Assembly (NCBI GenBank): GCA_020851795.1
Contig: JADZCA010000035.1
Location: 1-64,000, forward strand
Origin: Planctomycetota bacterium
GTDB lineage: Bacteria; Planctomycetota; PLA2; JAEUHO01
Length of the DNA stretch: 64,000 nucleotides
Direction of reading: 5' to 3'
Shown here: in pieces, positions 7,471 to 16,187 of the stretch
Layout: each line of letters starts with the position of its first letter
Position numbering within the stretch: the first letter of the stretch is position 1
Translations under genes and position numbers: made by a program
Notes under the pieces: model-generated
The model's input: the letters and a program-made list of their open reading frames with translations, nothing else
Databases searched by the model: none
What the model was told of the DNA's origin: nothing

Positions 7471-9231
7471 ATGAGACTCTCGAAGTGCCTGCTGCAGACC
7501 CTGCGCGACGCGCCCTCGGACGCCGAGGTGCCGAGCCACAAGCTCATGGTGCGCGCGGGGCTCATCCACAAGGCGGCCGCCGGGGTCTACACGTACGGCC
7601 CGTTCCTCTGGCGCACGCTGGTCAAGATCTCGACGATCGTGCGCGACGAGATGGACCGCGCGGGCGCGCAGGAGCTGCTGCTGCCCCAGCTGCAGCCGCA
7701 GGAGATCTGGGCGCGCAGCGGCCGCCTCCAGACCTACCTCGACGCCGGGATCATGTTCACGGTGAAGGACCGCAAGGGCGGCGACTTCTGCCTCGGCCCG
7801 ACCGCCGAGGAGGCGATCACCGACTTCGTCGCGACCAACGTGCGCTCGTACAAGCAGCTGCCGCAGACGCTCTACCAGAGCCAGACGAAGTTCCGCGACG
7901 AGTTCCGCCCGCGCTTCGGCCTCATGCGCGGGCGCGAGTTCATCATGAAGGACGCGTACTCCTTCGACGCCGACGACGCCGGGCTCGACGCGTCCTACCG
8001 CGCGATGCGCGCGGCCTACGTGCGCATCTTCGAGCGCTGCGGCCTCGAGTTCCTCGCCGTGCAGGCCGACTCGGGCGACATCGGCGGCAGCGGCTCCGAG
8101 GAGTTCATGGTCACCGCCAGCACCGGCGAGGACCTGATCGTCTACGACGACACGACGGGCTACGCGGCCAACGTCGAGAAGGCCGAGACGCGCGTCGAGG
8201 CGCCCTCGCACATGGGCGACCCGCTGCCGATGCACGTCGAGCCCACGCCCGGCGACAAGTCGGTCGAGGACCTCTGCCGGCGCTTCCCGCGCCTGTCCGC
8301 GGCGCGCATGGTCAAGACGATCCTCTACCGCGTGGTCCACCGCGACCGCGAGGAGGACGTCGCGGTGCTCATGCGCGGCGACCAGGACGTCAACGAGGTC
8401 AAGCTCAAGAACCACCTCGGCGCCGCCTCGGTCGAGCTGGCCGACGAGGCGCGCGTGCGCCGCGTCACCGGCTGCGAGCCGGGCTACGCCGGCCCGCTCG
8501 AGGTCAAGGACGGGAAGCTGCGCTTCGTCGCCGACACGAGCGTCGAGCCGCTGCGCAACTTCCTCTGCGGGGTCAACCGCCCCGACGTCCACGCCCTCGA
8601 CGTCAACCACGGCCGCGACTTCCCCACGCCGCCGTTCGCGGACCTGCGCCGCGCGCGCGAGGGCGACCTGTCGCCCCGCTCCGAAGCGCGCCTGAAGACC
8701 GCGCGCGGCATCGAGGTCGGGCACGTCTTCAAGCTCGGCACGAAGTACAGCGCCGCGATGGACGCGTGCTTCCTCGACCGCGACGGCAAGAAGAAGCCCT
8801 TCGTCATGGGCTGCTACGGCATCGGCGTCAGCCGCATCGCGGCGGCGGCGATCGAGCAGAACCACGACGACAAGGGGATCGTCTGGCCGCGCGCCATCGC
8901 GCCCTACCAGGCGGTCGTGGTGCTCGCGCGCGGCAACGACCCCGTCGCCGCCGACGCCGCGGGCCGGATCTACGACGCGCTCCACGCGTCGGGCGTGGAC
9001 ACCGTGCTCGACGACCGCGAGGACCAGTCCGCGGGCGTGAAGTTCAAGGACGCCGAGCTCGTCGGCTACCCGGTGCGGGTGACGATCGGCAAGCACGTCG
9101 CCGAGGGCAAGGTCGAGGTCACGGTGCGCCGCACCGGCGGCACCGAGCTCGTCCCGCTGACGGAGGCCGCCGCGCGCGTCAAGGCGCTGCTCGACGCGAT
9201 GCCGTCGGGACGCCACGTCGGCCGGTCGTAG
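7471..9231 (+). CDS. proS: Prolyl-tRNA synthetase (bacterial type with editing insertion)
   Basis: ProS charges tRNA-Pro with proline. The 586-aa length matches the bacterial type (about 570 aa). Class II motif 2 is seen in FRDEFRPRFGLMRGREF and motif 3 in MGCYGIGVSRIAAAAIEQN. Between them, roughly residues 225-390, lies the YbaK-like insertion that deacylates mischarged Ala-tRNA. The C-terminal anticodon-binding domain follows (VLDDREDQSAGVKFKDAELV). The ATG is preceded by GGAG at 8-nt spacing. It is probably cotranscribed with the flavoprotein upstream and the SIS gene 17 bp downstream. The protein looks complete. Confidence 0.97.
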   Translation: MRLSKCLLQTLRDAPSDAEVPSHKLMVRAGLIHKAAAGVYTYGPFLWRTLVKISTIVRDEMDRAGAQELLLPQLQPQEIWARSGRLQTYLDAGIMFTVKDRKGGDFCLGPTAEEAITDFVATNVRSYKQLPQTLYQSQTKFRDEFRPRFGLMRGREFIMKDAYSFDADDAGLDASYRAMRAAYVRIFERCGLEFLAVQADSGDIGGSGSEEFMVTASTGEDLIVYDDTTGYAANVEKAETRVEAPSHMGDPLPMHVEPTPGDKSVEDLCRRFPRLSAARMVKTILYRVVHRDREEDVAVLMRGDQDVNEVKLKNHLGAASVELADEARVRRVTGCEPGYAGPLEVKDGKLRFVADTSVEPLRNFLCGVNRPDVHALDVNHGRDFPTPPFADLRRAREGDLSPRSEARLKTARGIEVGHVFKLGTKYSAAMDACFLDRDGKKKPFVMGCYGIGVSRIAAAAIEQNHDDKGIVWPRAIAPYQAVVVLARGNDPVAADAAGRIYDALHASGVDTVLDDREDQSAGVKFKDAELVGYPVRVTIGKHVAEGKVEVTVRRTGGTELVPLTEAAARVKALLDAMPSGRHVGRS

Positions 9232-9247
9232 CCCCGGGCCCCGCGCC

Positions 9248-9994
9248 GTGTCGTCGCTCTCGGACCGGTACTTCGACCTCGCGCAGGAGGCGCTCGCGCG
9301 CCTGCGGCACGAGGCCGGCCCCGAGATCGACGCCGCGGCCGCGTTCACCGCCGAGCGCGTCGCCGCGGGCGGGCGCCTGCACCACTTCGACACCGGGCAC
9401 ACGGCCAAGGAGCCGGTCCGCCGCGCCGGCGGGCTCGTCGGCCTGCACGGGATCGAGGTGGGCTGGACGCTCGCGCACGACGCGCCGCCGCCGCCGGGGC
9501 GCTCGGCGCTCGAGGCGCGCTACTTCTACGACAACGAGTCGATGGGCTCGATGGTGGCCGACCGCGCGTCGCTCGCGGCGGGCGACGTGCTCTGGCTCGT
9601 CTCGAACTCGGGCAAGGAGCCGTTCCCCGTCGCGCTCGCGCTCGGCGCGCAGGCGCGCGGCTGCGCCGTCGTCGCGGTGACCTGCGTCGCGTTCTCGCGC
9701 AGCGTGGCGGCGCGCCACTCGAGCGGCCGGCGGCTCTTCGAGGTCGCCGACCGCGTCGTGGACACGCGCGGCCCCGTGGGCGACGCGGCGGTCGAGGTGC
9801 CCGCGCTGGGGACGCCCATCGCGCCGCTCTCGGGGCTGCTCAACGTCGCGGCGGTGTGGGCGCTCGAGGCGGCCACCGTGGAAGCCCTGCTCGCACGCGG
9901 CGTCCACCCGGCCGTGTACCGCAGCGTGAACCTCCCCGACGGCTTCGCGTGGAACGAGCGGGCCGAGCGCGCGTGCCGCGAGCGCGGGATCTAG
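9248..9994 (+). CDS. SIS-domain sugar-isomerase-like protein (UPF0309-type)
   Basis: The GTG start gives 248 aa, the usual length of UPF0309 SIS-domain proteins. SIS-fold signatures are present: DVLWLVSNSGKEPFPVALAL (phosphosugar-binding Ser/Asn loop) and a long N-terminal helix (YFDLAQEALARLRHEAGPEI). It is related to the phosphosugar isomerase / GlcNAc-6-P etherase superfamily. The substrate is unknown. It follows proS by 17 bp. Its TAG stop at 9992-9994 is also the first three bases of a repeat fragment. Confidence 0.8.
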   Translation: MSSLSDRYFDLAQEALARLRHEAGPEIDAAAAFTAERVAAGGRLHHFDTGHTAKEPVRRAGGLVGLHGIEVGWTLAHDAPPPPGRSALEARYFYDNESMGSMVADRASLAAGDVLWLVSNSGKEPFPVALALGAQARGCAVVAVTCVAFSRSVAARHSSGRRLFEVADRVVDTRGPVGDAAVEVPALGTPIAPLSGLLNVAAVWALEAATVEALLARGVHPAVYRSVNLPDGFAWNERAERACRERGI

Positions 9995-10027
9995 GCTCTG
10001 TTTCGGAACCCTCCCTGCTGCGTCCGC
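9992..10027 (+). repeat. Truncated copy of the 177-bp repeat, starting on a stop codon
   Basis: Positions 9994-10027 match the reverse complement of the right end of the 1-177 copy exactly; similarity is lost afterwards. The TAG of the SIS gene is the edge of the element, as in the ChaN-like gene at 353-355. Confidence 0.8.
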
Positions 10028-10062
10028 GACGGGCGGAGGCCCGCGCGGGGATCGGCGCGGGG

Positions 10063-10068
10063 TAGGAT
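10063..10068 (+). promoter_or_regulatory. Leaderless-type -10 TAGGAT
   Basis: TAGGAT ends 6 nt before the GTG at 10075. It matches the hexamer seen before selD, lpxK and several other genes in this window. Confidence 0.55.
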
Positions 10069-10074
10069 GCGACC

Positions 10075-12303
10075 GTGCGTCCCCTGCGCGCCGCCCTCCT
10101 CGCGCTCGTCGTCGCGTGGGTCCCCGCGACCGGCGCGGCGGCCGCCCCCGCCGACCTCGCACAGACGGTGCGCGACCTCGGCGACGGACGGTGGGAGGTG
10201 CGGCGCGCCGCCGAGCGCACGCTCGAGGCGGAGGGGGTCGCGCTCCTCGAGGGCGACGACGACCCGGCGCGGCTCGCCGCGTTCGACCGCGCGGTGGACG
10301 CCGCGCTCGCCGACGGCAACGCGTCGGTGCGCGCGGCCGCGCGGCGCGTGCTGCGCCGCCTCGAGGAGCGCACGACCGACGCCGACGCGCGCCGGCTCCC
10401 GCGGCTGCTGGTCGCGCGGCTCGAACGGCTGCTGCCGCAGGTGGTGCTGCCGGCCCGCGGCGACGACGGCGGAGGCCTCGAGGCCGCGGCGAACCGGATC
10501 GAGGCGCACGCGGGCGCGTTCGCGGCGGAGCAGGCGGTGCGCGGGCTGCTCCCCGAGGCGAACGACGCCCTCGTGACCGTCGTCTCGACCACGCGCGACG
10601 CGCGGGCGCTCGCCGGTGCGGTCGTCGTGCTCTGCCCCGCCGACGGACGCCCCCCCACCGACGAGGCGATGCTGCGCGCGCTGCGTGCGGCCTACGACCG
10701 TGCGCCGTCGGTGGCGCTCGCCGCGGGGCGCTTCGCGGGCGCGGACGGCGCGAGCCCGTCGGCGGCGCTCACGCTCGCGCTCGCCGTCGCGGGCCGGACC
10801 AAGGACGTCGCGGCCCTCGTCGAACGCGGGGCCGTCGGGGACACGGCGGCGTTCGACACCTGGCTGCGCGCGTGGGCCGAGCGGGCCGGACGGGGCGACC
10901 TGCTGCCCGGCACGTTCCTCGCCCGCATGCAGGAGGGCCGCGTCGCCGCCGACGCCGAGGCCACGGCCGCCGCCCGTGCGCTCGCCGCCGGCGTGCCGTG
11001 GCTCGCGCGCCTGCTCGCGGGCCGCGCGCTGTTCCTCGAGCCCGGGCGCGCCGACGCGACCGCGACGCTCGTCACGGCCTACGCGGAGGTCGCGCTCCGG
11101 GGCGAGGCGGCGCGCGCGGCGGGTCGCACGCCCACGCCCGAGGAGACCGACGACCCGCGCGCGGTGGTCGTCGAGGAAGGGCTGCGCGGAGGGCGCTTCT
11201 CCGAGCGCCTGCTGCTCTCGCGCGAGGGCGGCGAGACGCGGGTGCCGGGGCTGCTGCCCGCCGCGATCGTGGACGGGCGGCTCGTGCACGGCACCGCCTC
11301 GGGGCACGTCGCCCTCGTCACGCTGCCGTCGGGAGAGGACGTCGCGGTCGAGTCCACGCGGGTGACGCGCCCGCCGAAGGCGCTCGTGGTGTCGGGGCGC
11401 ACGGTCTGGTGCGTGACCGCGCTCGGCGGCCTCTGGCGCTGGGAGGTCACCGACCACGGCTTCGTGCGCGTGGGCACCGACGCGGGGCCGTTCCTCGCGA
11501 TGGCGACCGGTCGCGACGGCACCGTGTGGCTCGCGGGCCCGCACCGCGCGATCTCGCGCGGCGCCGGCCGCGACGCGCCCGTCGCCGTCGGGAAGGCCGG
11601 GCGGCGCGAGGGCGTGCTCGTGCGCGGGCTCTCGGTGCTCGACGACGGTCGCCTCGTCGTGTACGCGCGCGGCGAGGTGACGCGGCTCGACCCGGAGACG
11701 GGCGAGGAGAAGGTGCTGGTCCCCGCCGAGCGCGCGCCGCACCGCGCCACGGCGTTCGGACGCGAGGTGCTCGTCGGCTACGCCGACGGGTGGGAACGGC
11801 TCGACGCCGACGGGGCGGTGCTGCTGCGGGTGGACGCGAGCGAGGGCCAGCGCCTCGCCGGCCTCGCGGGCGACCCGAAGGCAGGCGTCGTCTACGCGGT
11901 CTACCCCGAGGCCGTCCTCGCGTGCGACGCGGCCACCGGCGCCCCGCGCTGGGCCGAGTCGGTGGGCGGGAGCGGCGACCCCGTCGTCGCCGGGGACCTG
12001 CTGCTCGTGTCGGCGGGCACCGGTCCGCCGCCGCTGGGCGACAACCGCTTCGACCGCACGGTGTACGTGCTGCGCGCGGGCGTCCCCGAGGTGGACCCGT
12101 TCGGCACCGAGGTCCGCGTGAAGGCCGTCGAGGCCGCCGTCGCCGCCGCCGAGGCCGGCGCGACCGACGTCGCCGAGGCGCTGCTCGACCCGCTGCGCGG
12201 GTGGTTCACGCCGTCGGAGGAGTGGGCCGCCAACGCGGCGCTGCGCGAGGCGCTCGACCGGCGCGCCCGCGAGGCCGGGCCGAAGGCGCCGGGCCCGCGC
12301 TGA
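10075..12303 (+). CDS. Secreted HEAT-like / beta-propeller (PQQ-like) protein
   Basis: The product is 742 aa, with a signal peptide at residues 1-24 (LRAALLALVVAWVPATGAAA). The N-terminal part carries HEAT-like helical pairs (RDLGDGRWEVRRAAERTLEA, then DGNASVRAAARRVLRRLEE). From about residue 380 on, short beta blades of the quinoprotein/PQQ-like type repeat, each with a turn such as GRDGTVWLAGPH or TGAPRWAESVGGSGDPVVAG. No catalytic motif is recognised, so a scaffold or sensor role in the periplasm is most likely. It is followed by a membrane protein gene after 62 bp. Confidence 0.65.
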   Translation: MRPLRAALLALVVAWVPATGAAAAPADLAQTVRDLGDGRWEVRRAAERTLEAEGVALLEGDDDPARLAAFDRAVDAALADGNASVRAAARRVLRRLEERTTDADARRLPRLLVARLERLLPQVVLPARGDDGGGLEAAANRIEAHAGAFAAEQAVRGLLPEANDALVTVVSTTRDARALAGAVVVLCPADGRPPTDEAMLRALRAAYDRAPSVALAAGRFAGADGASPSAALTLALAVAGRTKDVAALVERGAVGDTAAFDTWLRAWAERAGRGDLLPGTFLARMQEGRVAADAEATAAARALAAGVPWLARLLAGRALFLEPGRADATATLVTAYAEVALRGEAARAAGRTPTPEETDDPRAVVVEEGLRGGRFSERLLLSREGGETRVPGLLPAAIVDGRLVHGTASGHVALVTLPSGEDVAVESTRVTRPPKALVVSGRTVWCVTALGGLWRWEVTDHGFVRVGTDAGPFLAMATGRDGTVWLAGPHRAISRGAGRDAPVAVGKAGRREGVLVRGLSVLDDGRLVVYARGEVTRLDPETGEEKVLVPAERAPHRATAFGREVLVGYADGWERLDADGAVLLRVDASEGQRLAGLAGDPKAGVVYAVYPEAVLACDAATGAPRWAESVGGSGDPVVAGDLLLVSAGTGPPPLGDNRFDRTVYVLRAGVPEVDPFGTEVRVKAVEAAVAAAEAGATDVAEALLDPLRGWFTPSEEWAANAALREALDRRAREAGPKAPGPR

Positions 12304-12352
12304 CCCCCGCGCCGACGAGGGCACGGCCTCGTCGTCCGTGCGCTCGCCGGGC

Positions 12353-12358
12353 TACGAT
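12353..12358 (+). promoter_or_regulatory. Leaderless-type -10 TACGAT
   Basis: TACGAT ends 7 nt before the ATG at 12366 and overlaps the in-frame ATG at 12357. That earlier ATG would therefore lie outside the transcript. Confidence 0.5.
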
Positions 12359-12365
12359 GACCGCG

Positions 12366-13508
12366 ATGCACGTCCCCGCGGCCCTCGCCCCCGCCCGCCG
12401 CCGGTGGACGGCCACGGAGTCGCAGGTCGTCGTCGCGGTCGCGGCGACGGCGCTGCTGGTCGGGCTGTTCGAGGTCGTCGGGCGGCTCGAGCGCCTCGCC
12501 GCGCCCGACGTCGAGCGCGCGGGCCGCCTCGTGCGCGACGCCACCGAGACGACGACGCGGTTGCTCGCGGTGGCGCACACGCTGGTCGCGACGTGGTTCC
12601 TCCTCACGTCGCGCCGCATGCGCGAACCGGCGGAGCGCCGGCGCGTGGCCGCGCTCGGGGCGCTCGGCGTCGCGCTCGCCGTGGGCTTCTCGAAGCTCGG
12701 CGGCCGCGACAGCGAGCTCGCGATGCTCCTCTTCACCGTCTACTTCTTCCTGCACGCGCTGCGCGACGAGGCGTGGTTCTACGCCGCGCTCGGCGACGCG
12801 CCGCGCGACGAGGCGGACGCGGCCGGGCGACGGCTCGGCGGGGCGATGCTGGTGGTGCTCGCGGCGTCCTTCGTCGCGGCCGGGGCCGTCGGCGCCGCGC
12901 GGGCCGGCCGGATCACGGGGCTCGCCTCGCTCCCGACGGCGGCCCGTCTCGCGGTCGGCGCCGCGGCGGTCGCCGCCGCCGCGGTCGCGGTGCACCGTCT
13001 GCTGCGCGGGCTGCCCCGCCCGGCGAGCGCCGGGGTCGGGGCGGGCGTCTCCCGGCACCGCCCGCTCGTCGTGGCGCTCGCGGCCGCGGGCGCGACGACG
13101 GCGGCGAGCCTCGCGCTGACCGGCCGCTTCTACGCGGTCGTGGCCCTGCACGTGGTCGCGTGGTTCGTGTTCACGCTGCGGCGCCTGCGCGCCGCCCCGC
13201 CCTCGCCGCGCCCGAGCGTGGGCAGCCTCGCGTGGGCCCGCACGACCGCGACGGGGTTCGTCGTGCTGCACGTCGTCGCGCTGCTCGTGCCGTGCGCCGT
13301 GGCGGCGACGTGGGCGCTCGCGGCGCGCAACGACCCGTCGTGGACCGCCGCCGCCGCGCTGACGTCGCGCGACGCGTTCCCGCTGTGGACGATCGTGCAC
13401 GTGACGCTCTCCTGGACGCCGCGCCCCGCCGCCCCGCCCCTGCCGGTCGACCCGCAGATCGGTGCCAGGCACCGCGTTGCGGTGCCTGGCACCGATCTGC
13501 GGGCCTAG
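12366..13508 (+). CDS. Polytopic membrane protein of unknown function
   Basis: This 380-aa protein has about eight or nine hydrophobic segments, for example VVVAVAATALLVGLFEVVG, LAMLLFTVYFFLHAL and TATGFVVLHVVALLVPCAV. No family is recognised. The start at 12366 is preferred to the ATG at 12357 because a -10-like hexamer overlaps the latter. The last 18-20 residues are encoded by a perfect palindromic repeat (13451-13503), so the native C-terminus has probably been replaced or extended by the repeat. Its TAG stop shares the four bases CTAG with the stop of the convergent selD gene. Confidence 0.65.
   Translation: MHVPAALAPARRRWTATESQVVVAVAATALLVGLFEVVGRLERLAAPDVERAGRLVRDATETTTRLLAVAHTLVATWFLLTSRRMREPAERRRVAALGALGVALAVGFSKLGGRDSELAMLLFTVYFFLHALRDEAWFYAALGDAPRDEADAAGRRLGGAMLVVLAASFVAAGAVGAARAGRITGLASLPTAARLAVGAAAVAAAAVAVHRLLRGLPRPASAGVGAGVSRHRPLVVALAAAGATTAASLALTGRFYAVVALHVVAWFVFTLRRLRAAPPSPRPSVGSLAWARTTATGFVVLHVVALLVPCAVAATWALAARNDPSWTAAAALTSRDAFPLWTIVHVTLSWTPRPAAPPLPVDPQIGARHRVAVPGTDLRA
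13451..13503. repeat. Perfect 25-bp-arm palindrome with GGTGCCAGGCACC core
   Basis: Arms 13451-13475 and 13479-13503 are exact reverse complements with a 3-nt loop (GTT). The arm contains GGTGCCAGGCACC, itself a near-palindrome. It sits at the junction of two convergent genes and encodes the C-terminus of the membrane protein. It could serve as a bidirectional terminator. A second palindrome with the same GCGGTGCCAGG edge lies at 58196-58250, which suggests a REP-like family. Confidence 0.85.
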
Positions 13509-14557
13509 AGCACCTCGAGAGGCGCGGCCCCGCGCGCGACGACCTCGCCCACGACCGCGCGGGTCGCGACCCCGCGCCGGGCGAGCCCCGCGAGGAAGCC
13601 GTCGAGACGGTCGGGTGCGACCGCGACGAGCATCCCGCCGCTGGTCTGCGGGTCGCCGACGAGGAGGCGGTCCTCCTCGGTCGTGCCCGGCCCGAAGCGG
13701 ACGCCGTGGAGCTCTCCGTAGCGGAGGTTGCGCTTGAGACCGCCGCACACGAACGTCCGCATGATCGCGGGCTCGAGGCCCTCGATGCGCGGGAGCGACG
13801 CCGCCCGCACGCGCATCGTCACGCCCGCACCGTCGGCCATCCCGCACACGTGGCCGAGCACGCCGAAGCCCGTCACGTCGGTGGCCGCGTGCGCCTGCGC
13901 CTCGACCATCGCCTCGGCGGCCGCGCGGTTGAGGGAGGCCATCACCTCCATCACCCGCAGCGCGACGTCGTCGGCGAGCTTGCCCCCGCGGATCGCGGTG
14001 CAGAGGAAGCCCGACCCGAGCGGCTTCGTGAGCACGAGCGCGTCGCCGGGGCGCGCGCCCGCGTTGGTCACGATGCGGTCGGGGTGGATCGTGCCGGTGA
14101 CGGCGAGGCCGAACTTGAGGTCGCGGTCGTTGATCGTGTGACCGCCGACGAGCACCGCGCCCGCCTCGACGACCTTCTCGACCGCGCCGTTGAGGATCGC
14201 GGCCGGGACCTCGGCAGGGATCCCCTCGGGGAGCGCGAGCACGTCCACGCACGAGTGGGGCGTGCCGCCCATCGCGAAGACGTCGGACAGGGCGTTCGCC
14301 GCGGCGACGCGCCCGAACCACGTCGGGTCGTCCACCATCGGCGGGAAGAAGTCCACCGTCTGCACGAGCGCGAGCTCGGGCGTCAGGGCGACGACGCCCG
14401 CGTCGTCCGACGTCGCCGTGCCGACGAGGACGCGCGGGTCCGCAGGCAGCCGCACGGGCCGCAGGAGGTGGGACAAGGTCTCCTTGTCCACCTTCGCGGC
14501 TCAACCGCCGGCCTGGGCGTACTGCGTCAGGCGCACTCGCTTGGGGTCGCTCGGCAT
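13505..14557 (-). CDS. selD: Selenide, water dikinase SelD, selenocysteine-containing (UGA at codon 19)
   Basis: SelD makes selenophosphate from selenide and ATP for selenocysteine and selenouridine synthesis. The reading frame from ATG 14557 gives RVRLTQYAQAGG, then an in-frame TGA (14503-14501), then AAKVDKETL and a full SelD body. Aligned to E. coli LTQYSHGAGCGCK, the TGA falls exactly on catalytic Cys17, and the essential Lys follows three residues later (Lys22). The 350-aa length is normal. Motifs include DDAGV, DFFPPMVDDPTWFG, AMGGTPHSC and GDPQTSGGML. The second E. coli Cys (Cys19) is Ala here. A SECIS-like hairpin starts just after the TGA. A conventional call would wrongly begin at GTG 14491. 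A TAGGCT box lies 8 nt before the ATG. Confidence 0.92.
14458..14500 (-). promoter_or_regulatory. Bacterial SECIS-like hairpin downstream of the selD UGA
   Basis: Immediately after the UGA, GCCGC (14500-14496) can pair with GCGGC (14462-14458). Inside, GGTGGACAAGG (14492-14482) pairs with CCTTGTCCCACC (14478-14467) with one bulged C and a 3-nt loop AGA. The apical loop lies about 20 nt after the UGA, within the usual bacterial SECIS range, and the loop is closed by G-C pairs. SelB recognition is inferred. Confidence 0.75.
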
Positions 14558-14565
14558 GACGACCG

Positions 14566-14571
14566 AGCCTA
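14566..14571 (-). promoter_or_regulatory. Leaderless-type -10 TAGGCT for selD
   Basis: On the minus strand TAGGCT ends 8 nt before the selD ATG at 14557. This supports the upstream start and the read-through gene model. Confidence 0.55.
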
Positions 14572-14691
14572 CCCGCCCGCTGGAGCCCGGCTGAGGATGG
14601 CCCGTCGCGAGGCCGAGTCGGCGCGAGCGAGGCGCGCGGCGCCGCGCGCGTGGCCGCCCGCGGAGCCGCGCGACGCCGGTCGGCACCCGGG

Positions 14692-14697
14692 TAGGAT
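14692..14697 (+). promoter_or_regulatory. Leaderless-type -10 TAGGAT
   Basis: TAGGAT ends 8 nt before the ATG at 14706. Confidence 0.5.
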
Positions 14698-14705
14698 CGC
14701 CGCCC

Positions 14706-16187
14706 ATGCGCGCCGGCCTCGCGGTCGCCCTCTCGCTCGCCCCCCTCGCCCTCGCGGCGCGCGTCGCCGCGGCCGACGGGGTCGGCTTCGGCCTCTACCG
14801 CTGCCCCGCCGAGGGGAAGGTGCGCGCCGTGCGCGCCGTGGACGCCGACGGCGACGGCCGCCGCGACGTCGTGGCGCTCGTCGAGCGCAAGGACGCCTCC
14901 GGCGCCGCGCGACAGGAGGTCGTCGTGTGGCGCACGCCGGCGGCGCCGGTCGCGCGCACGTTCTTCGACCCCGCCGCGACCCTGCGCGTCGCGTGCGACG
15001 GCCCGGAGGCCGGCCCCCGCGCGCGGGCCGGCGCCGTCGCGCTCGGGCGCTTCGCCGACGGCGGCGGCGTGCGGCTGCGCTTCCTCGGCCCGGACGGGAT
15101 CGTGGACGTCGCCGCGGCCGACGGGCTGCCGACGACGACCGTCCCCGGCGCGAGCGCGCTCGCGCGCGCGCCCGGCGCGCCGCTCGCGTTCTGGGACGCG
15201 GTCGCCGACCTCGACCGGGACGGCCGCGACGAGACGTGGTGGCCCGACGTGGACGGCCGGGTGCAGGTCGGCAAGCTCGTGCTGCCGGTCGCCCACGAGG
15301 GGCGCCGCGGCGTCGGCGACCTCTTCGTCCACCACGCGCGCACGCCTTCGCTCACCCCGGCCGACGCGGACGGCGACGGCCGCCTCGAGCTCGTGTGGCT
15401 CGACGGGACCACGCTCGTCGTCGAACGGCTCGACGGAGGGCCCGCGACGCGGGTCGTGCTGCCCTTCCTCGCCCCCGACCCGGCGCGCCCGCCCGAGGAG
15501 CTGCGCGCGCCGCGGCTCTCGCTGGCCGACGTGGACGGCGACGGGCGCACGGACCTCGTCGTGACGATGGTGCAGGGCCGCGCCGACCGCCTCGGCGGCC
15601 TGCGCACGTCGCTCTACCACTACCCCGGCCCGTTCGTGGCCGCCGACGGCACGCTGGTCGAGCCGCGCGCGCGCATCGACACCGAGAGCGTCGCGCTGCA
15701 CCCGCGGTTCGTCGACGTCACCGGCGACGGCAAGCTCGACTACGTCGCCGACTCGATCCGCGGCAACGTCGTGGACCTGATCCGCCGCGCGACGGGCGAG
15801 GACCCGGAGATCACCTACACGCTCGTGCGCTTCGACCCGGCGACGGGGACCTTCGAGAAGGCGCCCTACGCGACCTTCGCCCGCGGCTACTCCGGCGCGG
15901 AGGCGCGCGGGAACCGCTTCGGACGCTCGGGCTTCTTCGAGGGCGACTTCGACGGCGACCACGTGAAGGACCTCCTCGACCTCGGCACGCTGCACGCGGT
16001 GGCGATCTGGCGCGGGGGCCGCGGCGAGGGGGCGTTCGAGGAGGCGCTGCTCAAGGCGGTGCCGGTCAAGGACGGCGCGCTCGTGGCCGACGCGGTCGTC
16101 GAGGACCTCGACGGCGACGGCCGCACGGAGGCCGTCGTGTGGACGGAGGACGCGATCCTCGTCGTGCATCCGAAGGGGGCGTCGTGA
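14706..16187 (+). CDS. Secreted FG-GAP/VCBS repeat protein
   Basis: The 493-aa protein has a signal peptide (LAVALSLAPLALAARVAAAD) and at least five calcium-binding FG-GAP/VCBS-type loops: VDADGDGRRDVV, DLDRDGRDETW, DADGDGRLELVW, DVDGDGRTDLVV and DLDGDGRTEAVV. Such repeats build an integrin-like beta-propeller. No enzymatic domain is seen. Its stop overlaps the GTG of the next FG-GAP gene by GTGA, so the two are coupled and may have arisen by duplication. An extracytoplasmic binding or structural role is inferred. Confidence 0.8.
   Translation: MRAGLAVALSLAPLALAARVAAADGVGFGLYRCPAEGKVRAVRAVDADGDGRRDVVALVERKDASGAARQEVVVWRTPAAPVARTFFDPAATLRVACDGPEAGPRARAGAVALGRFADGGGVRLRFLGPDGIVDVAAADGLPTTTVPGASALARAPGAPLAFWDAVADLDRDGRDETWWPDVDGRVQVGKLVLPVAHEGRRGVGDLFVHHARTPSLTPADADGDGRLELVWLDGTTLVVERLDGGPATRVVLPFLAPDPARPPEELRAPRLSLADVDGDGRTDLVVTMVQGRADRLGGLRTSLYHYPGPFVAADGTLVEPRARIDTESVALHPRFVDVTGDGKLDYVADSIRGNVVDLIRRATGEDPEITYTLVRFDPATGTFEKAPYATFARGYSGAEARGNRFGRSGFFEGDFDGDHVKDLLDLGTLHAVAIWRGGRGEGAFEEALLKAVPVKDGALVADAVVEDLDGDGRTEAVVWTEDAILVVHPKGAS

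Noticed and set aside
12357..12365. ATG at 12357 as start of the membrane protein
   Set aside because: It overlaps the TACGAT hexamer that is positioned like other leaderless -10 boxes; 12366 fits the local pattern better.
14501..14707. A separate 68-codon gene upstream of selD
   Set aside because: Its last 18 codons are the conserved SelD N-terminus in the same frame; the stop is the recoded UGA, so it belongs to selD.
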